Shown: positions 49,256 through 60,026 of the stretch, in pieces
Numbering within the stretch: position 1 is the stretch's first letter
How the letters are laid out: every line of letters starts with the position of its first letter
DNA from: Lichtheimia corymbifera B2541
Lineage: Eukaryota; Mucoromycota; Mucoromycetes; Mucorales; Lichtheimiaceae
Direction of reading: 5' to 3'
DNA: 64,000 nt
Assembly (NCBI GenBank): GCA_000697475.1
Contig: JNEU01000756.1
Span: 62,001-126,000, forward strand
Position numbers and translations under genes: made by a program
The notes under the pieces: model-generated
What the model saw: the letters and a program-made list of their open reading frames with translations, nothing else
Database searches by the model: none
Told to the model about the DNA's origin: nothing

Positions 49256-50342
49256 AATGCTGGATGAGTGTTGGTGCCAGAAATGAGAGGCGTTATCGAG
49301 GTAGTTGTTGTATTAGGAAAAGGTAACAAGAGATGGAAGCGCAAGAACAATGTAAATGCAAAGACGACGAGCCACAAATCCCAGAGTCAAGAGGATCAAG
49401 TCAAGTTTCATGTACAGGGTGCAAGATCTGCGAAAAAGAAATACAACCTCCTTTCACATTAATTAGCCATCCCCCCCTCCCCAGCGTGATCACGTGCATA
49501 CAAGATTCCCGATCGCTCTTCTACTATTGACGAATCATGCATGCTCTACTAGCACGTTTCGATTCATGCAAGGACACGATCCCTTCAAATGACATCTTCA
49601 TAATGGAATATAGTAGGATGTATCAATAAATCATGTGCTTGGTTCCAAACAATAAGTCAAACTTCCTTTTTGTTTTGTACGTTAGCTGAAAGGAGGATAC
49701 GTAGTAATAGAGTGCTTTCATTTTAATTTAGGTTCGACTTTGATCATTCCATCATCATCTCACGTACTTTCATATTTCACGTAGCGGCGGTAACTTTTCC
49801 TCGTTGCTATGACTTTTGTCAACATTTTCATGGGTAGATGGCAGTATGGGTTTCAAGCATGAGCAGTGGTGCGTTGTTGTAAGTGATCGGAATACCCTAT
49901 GCATTAAATACACCAGCTCAACGCGAGTTGCTATGTAGATAAGAATACAAAGCAACGGGTAATGGTTGCCATGATACGTCATTGCTATTGATTCATGATT
50001 AGCAGGCAATGGTAAGATGACTTGTATTCAACAAATGTTCGTAACTACAATGGGGGCGTGGATTTACAATTATCTATGACATGATGGGGTGATGGCGTGC
50101 CATAAATTTTCTTGGAGATGAGTATCATGCAAGAATGAACGTGAATGAGTCGTGTAAACCAATGCCTAAACTGTAACGTGTTAGTAGCGCCGTCACGAAG
50201 AAATGTGTGTGATCGAGCTGTCCCTTTCTCTTTACACCTTTCCTCTCTCACACACACATATATTCTCTCTCTTTACTTCCCTTCCAACAACCCGTATCTC
50301 TTTAAAATAGACCAAGGAATACCCTAAAAGCTTGTATCAGCC
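49256..50342. other. Divergent promoter region (1.1 kb)
   Basis: This region lies between the kinase and PP2A scaffold start codons on opposite strands. It has a CT/CA-rich leader before the PP2A start (CCTCTCTCACACACACATAT at about 50242). No gene or RNA is recognised. Confidence 0.45.
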
Positions 50343-52842
50343 ATGGAGATCGATACCAATACGCCACAACCTACAACAGAATACATGGACGAGGATCCCG
50401 TTAATCCTGCCACCACCGGCGAATCCAGCGAGCAACAACAACAGGAGCAACAAGATGACATGTTTGCCGTGGCTTTGTTGATTGACGAGCTCAAACACGA
50501 AGATGTGCAATATCGATTGAACGCGATGAGAAACTTGACGGTTATTGCCCAAGCTCTTGGTCCCGAAAGAACTCGTAATGAGCTATTGCCTTTTCTCCAA
50601 GGTTTGATTCCCACACCAGCTCGGCTGAATTGACGCAAGGTTTCTAACCGTCATTTGACTTTAGAGTGTATTGATGACGAGGATGAGGTCCTGGTTGTGC
50701 TTGCTGAGGAGCTTGCTAACCTTACTGCACATTTGGGCGACCGCGAATACACCTACTATCTTCTCGAACCCCTGGAGAATATTGCCGCAGTGGAGGAAAG
50801 CTCAGTCCGAGAAAAGGTATCTACAATGTACAAGGAGATGCTGCCAGGCAGGTACAAGCTGACATGCTTTATCAATGTCATGGATAGGCTGTTGCATCGC
50901 TTTGCAAGTTGGTGGATATTCTTCCAGCCAATCATGTCGAACAGTATTTCCTTCCATTAGTAAAGAGATTGAGCTTGGGTGAATGGTTTACTAGTCGAAC
51001 ATCTGCAACAGGCCTCTATGCCAGCACCTACAAGAAGGTCCCTGCCACCACCCAATCCGAATTGAGAAAGTAAGTGATCGGTGTGTGTGTGTGCATATGG
51101 AAGATATCGAGGCAACTAATGGGTGATTTTGATAATAGCATGTTTGCCCAGCTTGTTGGAGATGAGAGCCCGATGGTGCGGCGATCGGCAGCTAAGGCTT
51201 TGGGCGTGAGTGTCTTTTTGCTACGGCGACGTGCTGCCATATTACCCGCAACTAATGCGAGTTGGCGCGTGGACAATAGGCTTTTGTGGCTCAACTGCCT
51301 ACAGATGAATTACTTGGAGGTGGTCTCGAGTTGTTGAAACAACTGGCTCAAGATTCTCAAGATTCCGTTCGATTGTTGGCAGCTGAAGAGCTCGTACCTT
51401 TCGGCAAGCTTTTTAACGAAGACCAGAATCGCAACTTGTTGCTTCCCATCTTTTCCGCATTGGCTGAAGATAGATCATGGCGTGTCAGATATATGGTTGC
51501 TTCCGAATATGTCGAGGTAAGATGTCCCGCTTGACTCACATAAGCTTGTGAGTACCTCACTCAATTCACGTGACAGATCGCACAAGCATTTGGCGCCGCT
51601 ATCGTCGAGCAACATTTCACAGAACCATTCTTACATTTCTTGGCTGATCCTGAAGGCGAGGTTCGCACTGCTGCTGCAGGTCGCATCACTGGTAAGACAT
51701 TATGTCATGGTTAAGGATATCAACTAATAGTCAAGATAGGCTTTTCACAGCTTATTGAAAAACAAGTCGTGATCGATCGACTACTCCCTTGCGTCAGAGA
51801 CCTTGTTGGTGATGAGAATCAGCATGCTCGTGCAGCTCTTGCAAAGGAAGTGAGTGGTTTGGCCCTTATTGTTGGTCAGGACCCGTAAGTGTTATACATG
51901 TTGGGGCGTTTGTGAGATGGCACAGTCAAGGTCTAGGCTCTAATACGCTTCCTTTCTTGTAGCACAACCGAGTATTTGCTGCCAACCTTCCTACAACAGC
52001 TTACTGACGACTTCCCCGATGTACGGTTAAACGTCATCTCAAGCTTGGATGAAATCAACAAAGGTAATTAAAACGTGTGTCTTTTTTGCTGGATGTGTGA
52101 GCTAATACAAAAATTTAGCCATCGGTATTGAGCGTTTGTCCCAAGCTTTGCTACCTGCTATCCATGAACTTTCTGAAGACAAGCAATGGCGTATTCGACT
52201 CGCTATTATTGAACACATTCCTTTGCTTGCCAAGCAGTTTGGTGCCAAGTTCTTTGAAGAAAAGCTTTTGGACTTGTGTATGGCATGGCTACGTGACAAG
52301 GTCTTTTCGATTCGGGAAGCTGCCACTACCAACTTACAGCGATTGACTCAAGTCTTTGGTGCATCCTGGGCTCAACAAGCTATTATCCCAAGAATACAAA
52401 CGATGGCAAGCGATGATAACTATTTACACAGAATGACTGTGATTTTTGCATTGACCGTAAGTTCGATGAAGGGCGTTGTATTCAAGCAACAATGGCATTA
52501 ATTTTTTGATGTATATAGACGATGGCTGAAGCACTCCCAGCTGACACAGTACGAGACTCAGTGTTGCCAACTGTCATTGAGCTATCCAGTGATCCCATTC
52601 CTAATATTCGATTCAATGTTGCTAAATCCTTGGAAACGATGATACCATTGCTCAAACAAAACCAAGCTATGCTCGATCTGGTGTCAAGTATGGCAAAGCC
52701 CACGTTGGAGAAGCTCAGCTCAGATCCTGATGTCGATGTGAGGTTTTTTGCCAATCGGGCCTTGGAAACCGGTAAGTGTGATGGGCAACGAGGAAGGAAT
52801 CATACATATGATAACTCATACTCTTTATTAATAGCGGTTTAA
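50343..52842 (+). CDS. TPD3: Protein phosphatase 2A scaffold subunit A (PR65)
   Basis: PR65 is the HEAT-repeat scaffold that holds the PP2A catalytic and regulatory subunits. About 600 residues. An acidic Gln-rich N-terminus (residues 1-38) precedes HEAT repeats of about 39 residues: [140 protein letters not shown] and the last [16 protein letters not shown]. The conserved WRVR and WRIR positions of the PR65 repeats are present. The last intron leaves a terminal exon of CG GTT TAA, giving ETAV. Many short introns keep phase, for example CAA G|AG after the first exon. Confidence 0.95.
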
Positions 52843-53057
52843 GCCACCTATACTTGTTACTTTGAGAGAGAATAGCGTGAAGAAGAAAAGTCGATGTCAT
52901 TCATGTGCAATACAAAAGAAAAAAAACAAAAGCGTGTTACAGCACAACGCCATGCAGCCCTTTTGTATATTACAATATTTCACCATATCTATATACATAG
53001 CGTTCTTTTCCTTTTGATTTGATATGAAAGCATGTTGATTTATTTGTATTTTTATTT

Positions 53058-53634
53058 CTATCCCATCATTTCGCTGACATCGAGATCGAAGATGCTCTTT
53101 GGATCCTGCTTGAGTTTAGTGCGTGCGTCTTTGATGACTCTATAATTGACATGCATCATGATCAGCAAAACGCGAGAGTTGACATTATCCTTCACCCCCA
53201 CATGCATATCTTGTTTACCTGCTATCTTTACGCAAATCTTCATGTTCAATTTCAACCTTGGGTTCAGGCGTTATAGCATCGAGGACGTAATGATTATCGC
53301 AATGTGGGCAGTATTCGTCTTCCTCCTCATAATCACTATACATGCGCCTTTGATTAGATCGATCGTCCTTCTATTTCATACAGTTGAGGCCACTCACGTC
53401 ATATCCTTTCGGAAAGCCTTTTTACACTTTTTACACGCAAACACCATCTCGTCTGTCTTGCGGAGAGGATGATCGGCAACCTCAGCGTGGCATTCAGAGC
53501 AATCGAACCAACGCCTGCAACATTGGGCACGGATGGCAACCTACACAATCCCGGTAGCATATTAATAAGAGACTTCAAATAAAGCTGTCTACAGTTGTTG
53601 TACTTGCCTGGGCGTTTAGAATGTGTTTGCACAT
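53058..53634 (-). CDS. CHY-like zinc-finger protein
   Basis: This is a small Cys/His-rich protein of about 140 residues. Exon 1 is MCKHILNAQ (53608-53634). Exon 2 (from 53540) gives VAIRAQCCRRWFDCSECHAE, then HPLRKTDEMVFACKKCKKAF and RKDMT. The later exons add DEYCPHCDNHYVLDAITPEP and the end KSIFDLDVSEMMG. The pattern CxH..CC..CxxCHxE..H..CxxC..CxxC fits the zinc-binding CHY-finger group. The function of this short fungal type is not known to me. The first intron has a GC donor (GCAAGT), because a GT donor in the same place would break the reading frame. The start was chosen because the Cys-Lys-His opening is the first zinc ligand pair; an in-frame ATG exists at 53787 and would add about 50 residues without zinc-ligand pairing. 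Confidence 0.82.
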
Positions 53635-55022
53635 GGGAGTAGCAAAGGGTATAGATGAGCAAAGAAAAGTTGAAGGGCTGCTGTTTTTGAAAATGCTGCA
53701 ACTATCAAAAGGCGTAAGGGGAAGCACAAGCAGGGCACTTGCCAAATTCGGACAACATCGTGTGCATCCCACCATTTGTATTTCCATGCCAACCTCATCA
53801 ATGCTGCTCCTACTTCAAGATACATTTTAGTAACCTGAAAATTCCTTCATTGAGTTTATTGTCAAGTACACATCATCTCTTGCATTAAGATAGATTTACT
53901 GCTCAACTGCTTTACATAGTAATAGAATGAAATGTTATTTTAGCAGTAGTAGGATTCTTATAAAGCTTCTAGAAGTAAACGTCCCCATTTTCCTTTCATG
54001 ACTATGATATGATGTTTTACGGCAATTCGACTCTAAAAACACGTCCAAATGAGAAAGCTATACTGCAGGGTGCACTTAATCATAGGCTGCCGAACATGAG
54101 CTATCAACCGCTACTTATGTCATTTTCAGCCTGTGTCTGGACCCGTGGTTCTTGCATAATCAGTCGAGGTACGCTTATTTATTACCCGATCGGATGCAAA
54201 AGAATCATACCCGGTTACATTTGTCGGCTGGTCTTCCGGTAAGAGTTTTTCCAACTACGCGGGAAAAGGTTGCATGTCTAAATGCTCACACAAATTTGAT
54301 TGTCCTTGTACATACGACGATGGAAAAATCAGGTTGTTGCATCAGCACTCCTGACAATGATGTATATATAGCTCTTTGTACAATGATTGTGTGCATCTAG
54401 GTGCCAGGGATGGCTTACAATGAGGTGTTCTTTGTAAGCAATCGGGCTTCTATTGTGCGTCCAGCCATTGCATCATTTCACCCGTATCATGACATAATCG
54501 TCAGTGGATGATATAATCAATTAGCATGCACGGAGAAATGTTTATAAAGAATCATACGCATATGAGAAGTTGCTTGATGTAATCGAGATGATTCCATGGT
54601 TTAAGAACATCTACAAGCGTCGTTGTTTAGTACTGCACTGTGGAAGGTATTGGAATGCATCGATGCTTTTCCAAGATTTTTTCGATCGATATGGCAAAAC
54701 TCTCGATCGGCTTTTACTTAATAGATCGCCGATACGTACGTCCCAAAATCCTGGGTGCAGGTCTCATATCAATTTGTTTAAGATAACACCTCCTTATGGA
54801 TGGTATGACGAGGACTCAATACTGACGACAATTGGCCTAGATCTTAGCAGGAAGCAACACAGTTGAATGACGTGCATCATTACAACAAGCATAAATTTCA
54901 TTGAAAATGTGTTATTGCATGTACAATAGCTTTTAATTTTACAAAGATTGGAACAATGAAGGATATATACAAATGATGAGAAGGGGTATTATGCATTAAA
55001 TGACTCCAGAAAAGAGGTTGGA
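53635..55022. other. Spacer of 1.4 kb with unassigned coding-like fragments
   Basis: Two plus-strand open stretches stand out. One runs 54152-54400 and starts near HNQSRYAYLLPDRMQKNHTR, continuing through TTREKVACLNAHTNLIVLVH. A second is at 54570-54866, starting MLDVIEMIPWFKNIY. Between them lies a short piece reading IASFHPYHDIIVSG that ends in a stop. None is a full domain, and stops break the frames between them. I read this as a possible decayed gene or mobile-element remnant, not a working gene. Confidence 0.35.
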
Positions 55023-55406
55023 TTATGAGAAGATTGTGGCAGGCGACTTTGTATAAGACAATGACGATGATGAAGACGATGCAGAGGAGGAGATGGATGA
55101 TACCGGAGAAAAGTAATATGTAAATTGCTCAGGTTTGGGATCCCTTTCAAGAATTTTCTGGATATCATCGAGGGTGGTATCATCCTCAGGCAACTCGGTC
55201 TTCTTCCATTTGCAGTTTGAGCATTCGTAGCGCACATGCATGTTGTTGGTGATCTTTTTGTTAAGCAAAATTAACTGCTTTTCGGAACGAACAAGTTGTA
55301 CAGAAGTTGGGTTCTTGCAGCGTGGGCATTGATGGGTGGCATGCTCGAGTGAGATCTTCTTGCCAGGATTGGCAGCAATGACAAAAGAACCGGTGGACAT
55401 CATCAT
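55023..55406 (-). CDS. Small zinc-ribbon protein
   Basis: A single-exon frame of 127 residues. After MMMSTGSFVIAANPGKK come two CxxC knuckles, HQCPRCKNPTSVQLVRSEKQ and ECSNCKWKKTELP, about 37 residues apart, a typical zinc ribbon. The last 30 residues are Ser-rich (SSASSSSSSLSYTK) and probably disordered. Three consecutive ATG codons (55406, 55403, 55400) make the exact start uncertain. The role is not known to me. Binding of nucleic acid or protein is possible for zinc ribbons. Confidence 0.72.
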   Translation of the reverse strand: MMMSTGSFVIAANPGKKISLEHATHQCPRCKNPTSVQLVRSEKQLILLNKKITNNMHVRYECSNCKWKKTELPEDDTTLDDIQKILERDPKPEQFTYYFSPVSSISSSASSSSSSLSYTKSPATIFS

Positions 55407-58077
55407 GCGTATATATGTAGTAGGAAAAGGTATAAGGTGCCTTTATGAAAGAAAATTCGCGTAGGGAAATGATTGATGGAAACGGCAAAAGAGGAGAAAG
55501 GGTCATGCTCTTTTATATCTTTTGTCCCTTGTATCACCATCCCAGCTCCGATGGGCTGAATTTCATCATCATCAAGGCCACGTTGTCTGCCGCATTAACA
55601 CCCCGCTTGACACCACAGCTGCTCACAATGACGTATTCAACATAGAAGGCATTCGTGATTTCGATTAGCTTCTTTGCTCGCCACCATCATCGTATGTCTT
55701 ACTGATATAGTGGCTATTGACATGTTTCTTTATGATGGCAAGGTCATCGTTACTCAAACTTATATTGGGCACGGACATAGGCGGACACTCGGCTCAAAAA
55801 TTTTTTAATTGCCATGCAAAATTTCTCTTCTTTGATGAGATCCATCCATATACGGTCACTGGTCCGTTCGAAGTTGCCCTGGACTTCCGTAGCTGTAAGG
55901 ATTCTAGACATACTGCTTATGTGGGCAGATTTCGAGAAAACCACAGAAAAAGCGTTCATTATCAAAGAACAAAGCGAATGAGAATGCCGATCTGATTGCA
56001 GCATTGTGTCATACCAATGTTAAGTTTACCAACCGCTCGATCAATGCGTGGTTTTTTCCAGTAATCGCTGTTTTTCGGTGGGCATCGATGGCTTTCTCGA
56101 ACAATGGCATGTTTCACCTTGCCTATGCAGCCTTTACCCTTTGCCAACAATGCTAATCAATGTAGCATGGTAGGTAGCAAATGCACCTCTTTATGCACGT
56201 ATCTGATATTACAATCTTATTCAAATGATCGGAGCAACATCAATCGATCTCGCAGAGTCGCACAACGTCCGGTAATAATATGTAAAGCAGGTATTACATG
56301 TTCGATGATCAGCTCGAATATGAGCACATCAAGGAATACATAATGTGTATCATGAGCGCAAACCACTACGTGTTTTTTACTATCCGATCATGCATATATA
56401 GCTCTGATAAAAGATAGTATGATCCGTATCAGCAGGGGTTATGCCACGGGCACAAAAAGTTTGCCCATCGATCAAATATCTGATAACAAATCTCGATCAT
56501 GATTACAATTCCATCCGAGATCTCAAGATACAAATGATCGATGTGATATGCTTAGGCAAGTAGAGTGCACAGCGGTACGAGAGTTGTCACTTTGATGTTA
56601 ATGATGGATGTCATGCTCGACCTAGGCTGCTCGATCTATTACTGCATCTTTTGAAGCCCATTACCTTTTCGGTTTTTAAAAGGTCTCAATGACCCATTAC
56701 ATAAGCATAAGCGGTTTGAGCAGTCATCATAGTAAACAAACAACATGAATAGGCAAATCAAGCTTATTTATTCAGCAGCAGCATGTGTGTAGTATGATGG
56801 CAACCTTATCAGGAGTGCAATGGCGTGCAATGACATGAATGGGGTTATAGACATTTGATGTACGGACGATGTGAGTACAGGTGGTGGTGATCAAAATAAA
56901 AGAGGTTTATGCATGCCACCTTGCAGAGGAAGTCTTGGCTTTGATTCACAAAATGTAAACGATCTGTACTCCTCATATACCTTCAATGCCAAGAACAACA
57001 ATGATGGGTATTTCCTATACGTGTGATTGAAGGAGAGGATTTGACAAGGTTCATGGACCTTGGATCGTTTCAGGCTTGCATGAGAGTACCCATTGTGTTA
57101 CATGGAAGGATATTAAAAATAGCTTTGTGTTGCAAATACAAACACTTACAAGCAAGAGCCGGGGACAAGCGATAGGATTGTGCTACAAGTGCTACGGCTC
57201 CCTTCGTTCATAATGCTTGCCAAGAACGAGAAACATCTGACGTGAACCACAATGCCAAGACACGGATGATCGACATTGTTGTTGCAAGTGAGCAAATGTA
57301 CGAACCTGACGACAACGGAAAATATGGTCATTTGTTGCTGATTGATAAGATAGGCTCAAATTTAGGTCAGTTTCATCTGTAAGAAATTGTGACACGATTG
57401 CAAGAAAAAGAGAGAGAGCGTGTGTACACTGTATGTGTGCGTTTGGAGATATGCATGCAGTAGTTGTAGTATGGCCAATCCCATTATCTGTAAGCTGACG
57501 AGGGTGTGATGACTCAACCAAGCATATCAGACACTTGATGCTCCTTGTTTTTTGGCGGGCAAAAATGGTTAGGGCAAATGTCAAGTGTCCATGATACGAA
57601 ACAAACCTGCGAGTTGTTAGTCAACAGCCAAGACTGCATTAATAGGAAGATGTGTCGTGTCGGATCCATTTGTTGAGTGTAAAAGTATATGTGTATTGTA
57701 TGACAAGATGAATGACGTGCACTTTTTGGGTATCACTACGGTAACCGAGCCAGAATAGCTCATTGGAAAAAACCGATAGATTGAGTGTGGATCTTTTTTT
57801 CGCTTTCTCTATCTTTTCGTTTGCCCTTCTTTTTGTCCTTATGCGGTGTGGAAAACGCTTGCTCGTATTCATCTGCATTGCTTAGTATGTGTATATAAGC
57901 ATCACGTTATCCTGCAACGTTTCCCCAACCGACTTTTTAGAGTACTTTCATTGCTTCTTGCATATCCAACTGGCATCACAAACACCCGCATACATACAAC
58001 AACAACCAACCACACCTCTCTTTGCATCACTTTCTTTTCTTTATTTCCTTTTCTCGGTCATCCTAGAGATAATAGGC
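55407..58077. other. Long gene-poor spacer (2.7 kb)
   Basis: No confident gene is seen. Minus-strand frames at 55750-56004 and 55962-56150 have protein-like composition (GKGCIGKVKHAIVRESHRC, SEMS-like stretches) but no family I recognise, and stops interrupt them. The frame at 57192-57584 is unremarkable. The 3' part (57780-58077) is T/C-rich and should be the promoter and leader of the gene at 58078. Confidence 0.35.
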
Positions 58078-59406
58078 ATGACTACAAGCAGTGTACTTCC
58101 TCCGTTATCGCTCAAAAGGATACGTTCCCATAATACATTCAGGACATCTTCTGATCAACACCGACAGCATCCCTCTTCCTCCACCAACGAGTCAGCCAGC
58201 AGGCTTTCAAAGTTCAAATCGAGCCTATCTATTATCACAAAGTTTAAACGACCATTCACTTCGCATTCACCGCCATCGCCACCGCTTACCCCACCTCAAC
58301 ATGACGCTCCACCTCAGCGACAACAACAAAGAACCAAATGGCGACATCGTTGGTCGCAGCATTTCGATAAGCGAAGGCTATCCAGCATATTGAGTTATGG
58401 CCTCTTTGAAAGCGAAAAGCAACATGACAAGTATCCATTTGCCAATGATATCTTTTACGAGCATGAACGATACAGACGTGCTAGTCGATCCCATTCAAGG
58501 CTTGATCTCAAGACATCTACAGTAATAGCGACATCCGAGGATAGTAATGATGATCGACACGTACGACAAAATGCTCAAACGATGCCTGCTGCACCATCAC
58601 CACTTCCTTCACCCATGATGGATGATGACGATGATATAGGGTTGCCATGGCAACAAAGAGATAACCATTCATCCAACAAAGCACCACCTCCAAGCATCCT
58701 TGTGAAACGTGGGGACGATTCAGTGTTATCCAATATGAGCACCGCTGCTATGGCACCCACTACTACTAAGACAAAAACAACCAGAAATCGAGCACGATCC
58801 AAATCATCATCATCAGCCAATTCCAGACGTGGTCATCATATTCGACACAAGTCATCGTCTAACATCACTGTTAATTCCGAGGACTTGACAGCTAAAGAAT
58901 TTGCAGACATTGCTGGTATACGCATCCTGAATGATGCAAGTTTATCATGCTGTGAGAACGACGCGATCATGCATACAACTTCCACATCAACACGGTCGAG
59001 TTTGCAAGGACGAGATTATTCTCACCATCGATCCATGCGGAGTGCAGCTTCTTGTTCTTTGTTACGACCCACTCCACATATTTGGGATGCTGAATTTTGG
59101 AGCAACCCTGATGCATCTTCCTCAAAATCAATCAACAACAATCATGATGGAAGCAGTATCAAACAGCAGCAATCCTTGCAGCAATCCTTGCAGCAGGAAT
59201 GGGGTCGTCGACGATCTACATCCAACGACTCATCGCGTTCACGCTCAGCCATCAATAATTGCGTGATCAAAAAGGGGCGCTTTGAAATCTGCCTGGAAAC
59301 GGCTGAGAGCACCGAAGCCTTTGTTGGCAGCAGTAACACATCGTCAGTCGGTTGTGATGAGCAATGTATCCCCAAGATTGTCACTACTGACATGGATCAG
59401 CAATAA
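58078..59406 (+). CDS. Low-complexity protein of unknown function
   Basis: An intronless frame of 442 residues from MTTSSVLPPLSLKRIRSHNT. I chose this ATG because the in-frame sequence upstream (from 57889) is hydrophobic, unrelated in composition, and lies in the T/C-rich leader. The protein is rich in Ser, Arg, His and Gln, with Pro runs (SPPSPPLTPPQ) and a poly-Asp patch. Three less biased segments may be conserved: LTAKEFADIAGIRIL, PHIWDAEFWSNPD and NCVIKKGRFEICLE. It has no signal peptide, no membrane segment and no domain I recognise. The many RxxS sites suggest a phosphorylated regulator, which is an inference. Confidence 0.65.
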   Translation: MTTSSVLPPLSLKRIRSHNTFRTSSDQHRQHPSSSTNESASRLSKFKSSLSIITKFKRPFTSHSPPSPPLTPPQHDAPPQRQQQRTKWRHRWSQHFDKRRLSSILSYGLFESEKQHDKYPFANDIFYEHERYRRASRSHSRLDLKTSTVIATSEDSNDDRHVRQNAQTMPAAPSPLPSPMMDDDDDIGLPWQQRDNHSSNKAPPPSILVKRGDDSVLSNMSTAAMAPTTTKTKTTRNRARSKSSSSANSRRGHHIRHKSSSNITVNSEDLTAKEFADIAGIRILNDASLSCCENDAIMHTTSTSTRSSLQGRDYSHHRSMRSAASCSLLRPTPHIWDAEFWSNPDASSSKSINNNHDGSSIKQQQSLQQSLQQEWGRRRSTSNDSSRSRSAINNCVIKKGRFEICLETAESTEAFVGSSNTSSVGCDEQCIPKIVTTDMDQQ

Positions 59407-60026
59407 TAATGATTGGTTTCCTTTTACCAGTGTACTATTCCCATATTTCCACAGCACATCTCATTGGCTTGTACATACACAATCAACTTGTATCATTGTC
59501 CCCTTTATATCCCGCCCTTCATCTTTTAATCCACATCTTCTCCTCCAAAGAATAACAATAAATACATCTTCCATTGGATGTTGAAGATTGATTCTTATTC
59601 TACAAGCAGCGATGATGTTGAAGTTGCTTTATAGGGTTCACAAAGATAGTTCCATTGTATAGCTATGGATGATGGTATCATTGTTGATGGGTGGGTGGCA
59701 ATCAGGATACATTACGGGATTACTCAAATAGCTTCATTCTGAAAACTTAAAGGAGGTGGTTGATACCATAGATGGAGACCAACCACGACGATCATCCTAC
59801 TGTATCAGTAAACCTACTCCCTATTTTTCCTTGTCGATATATGAGTAACTCATTTTGTGGTCTTTGTCTTTTTATATCATTTTCTACTTGCTGTACTTGT
59901 GCACCTTTCCATTCCTTACATACAAGAAGCCGGTCTTCGTTTTGATCCATCCAACGTCATTCCTTTTAACCAATATCTATTTCATCAACCCATCACACTC
60001 GTTTTATTATATTTTTCATTTAAACA
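59407..60026. other. Intergenic spacer, Ca2+-ATPase promoter
   Basis: This 620-bp spacer lies between two plus-strand genes. It is AT-rich with T-rich stretches near the ATPase start (TTTATTATATTTTTCATTT). No gene or RNA is recognised. Confidence 0.4.
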
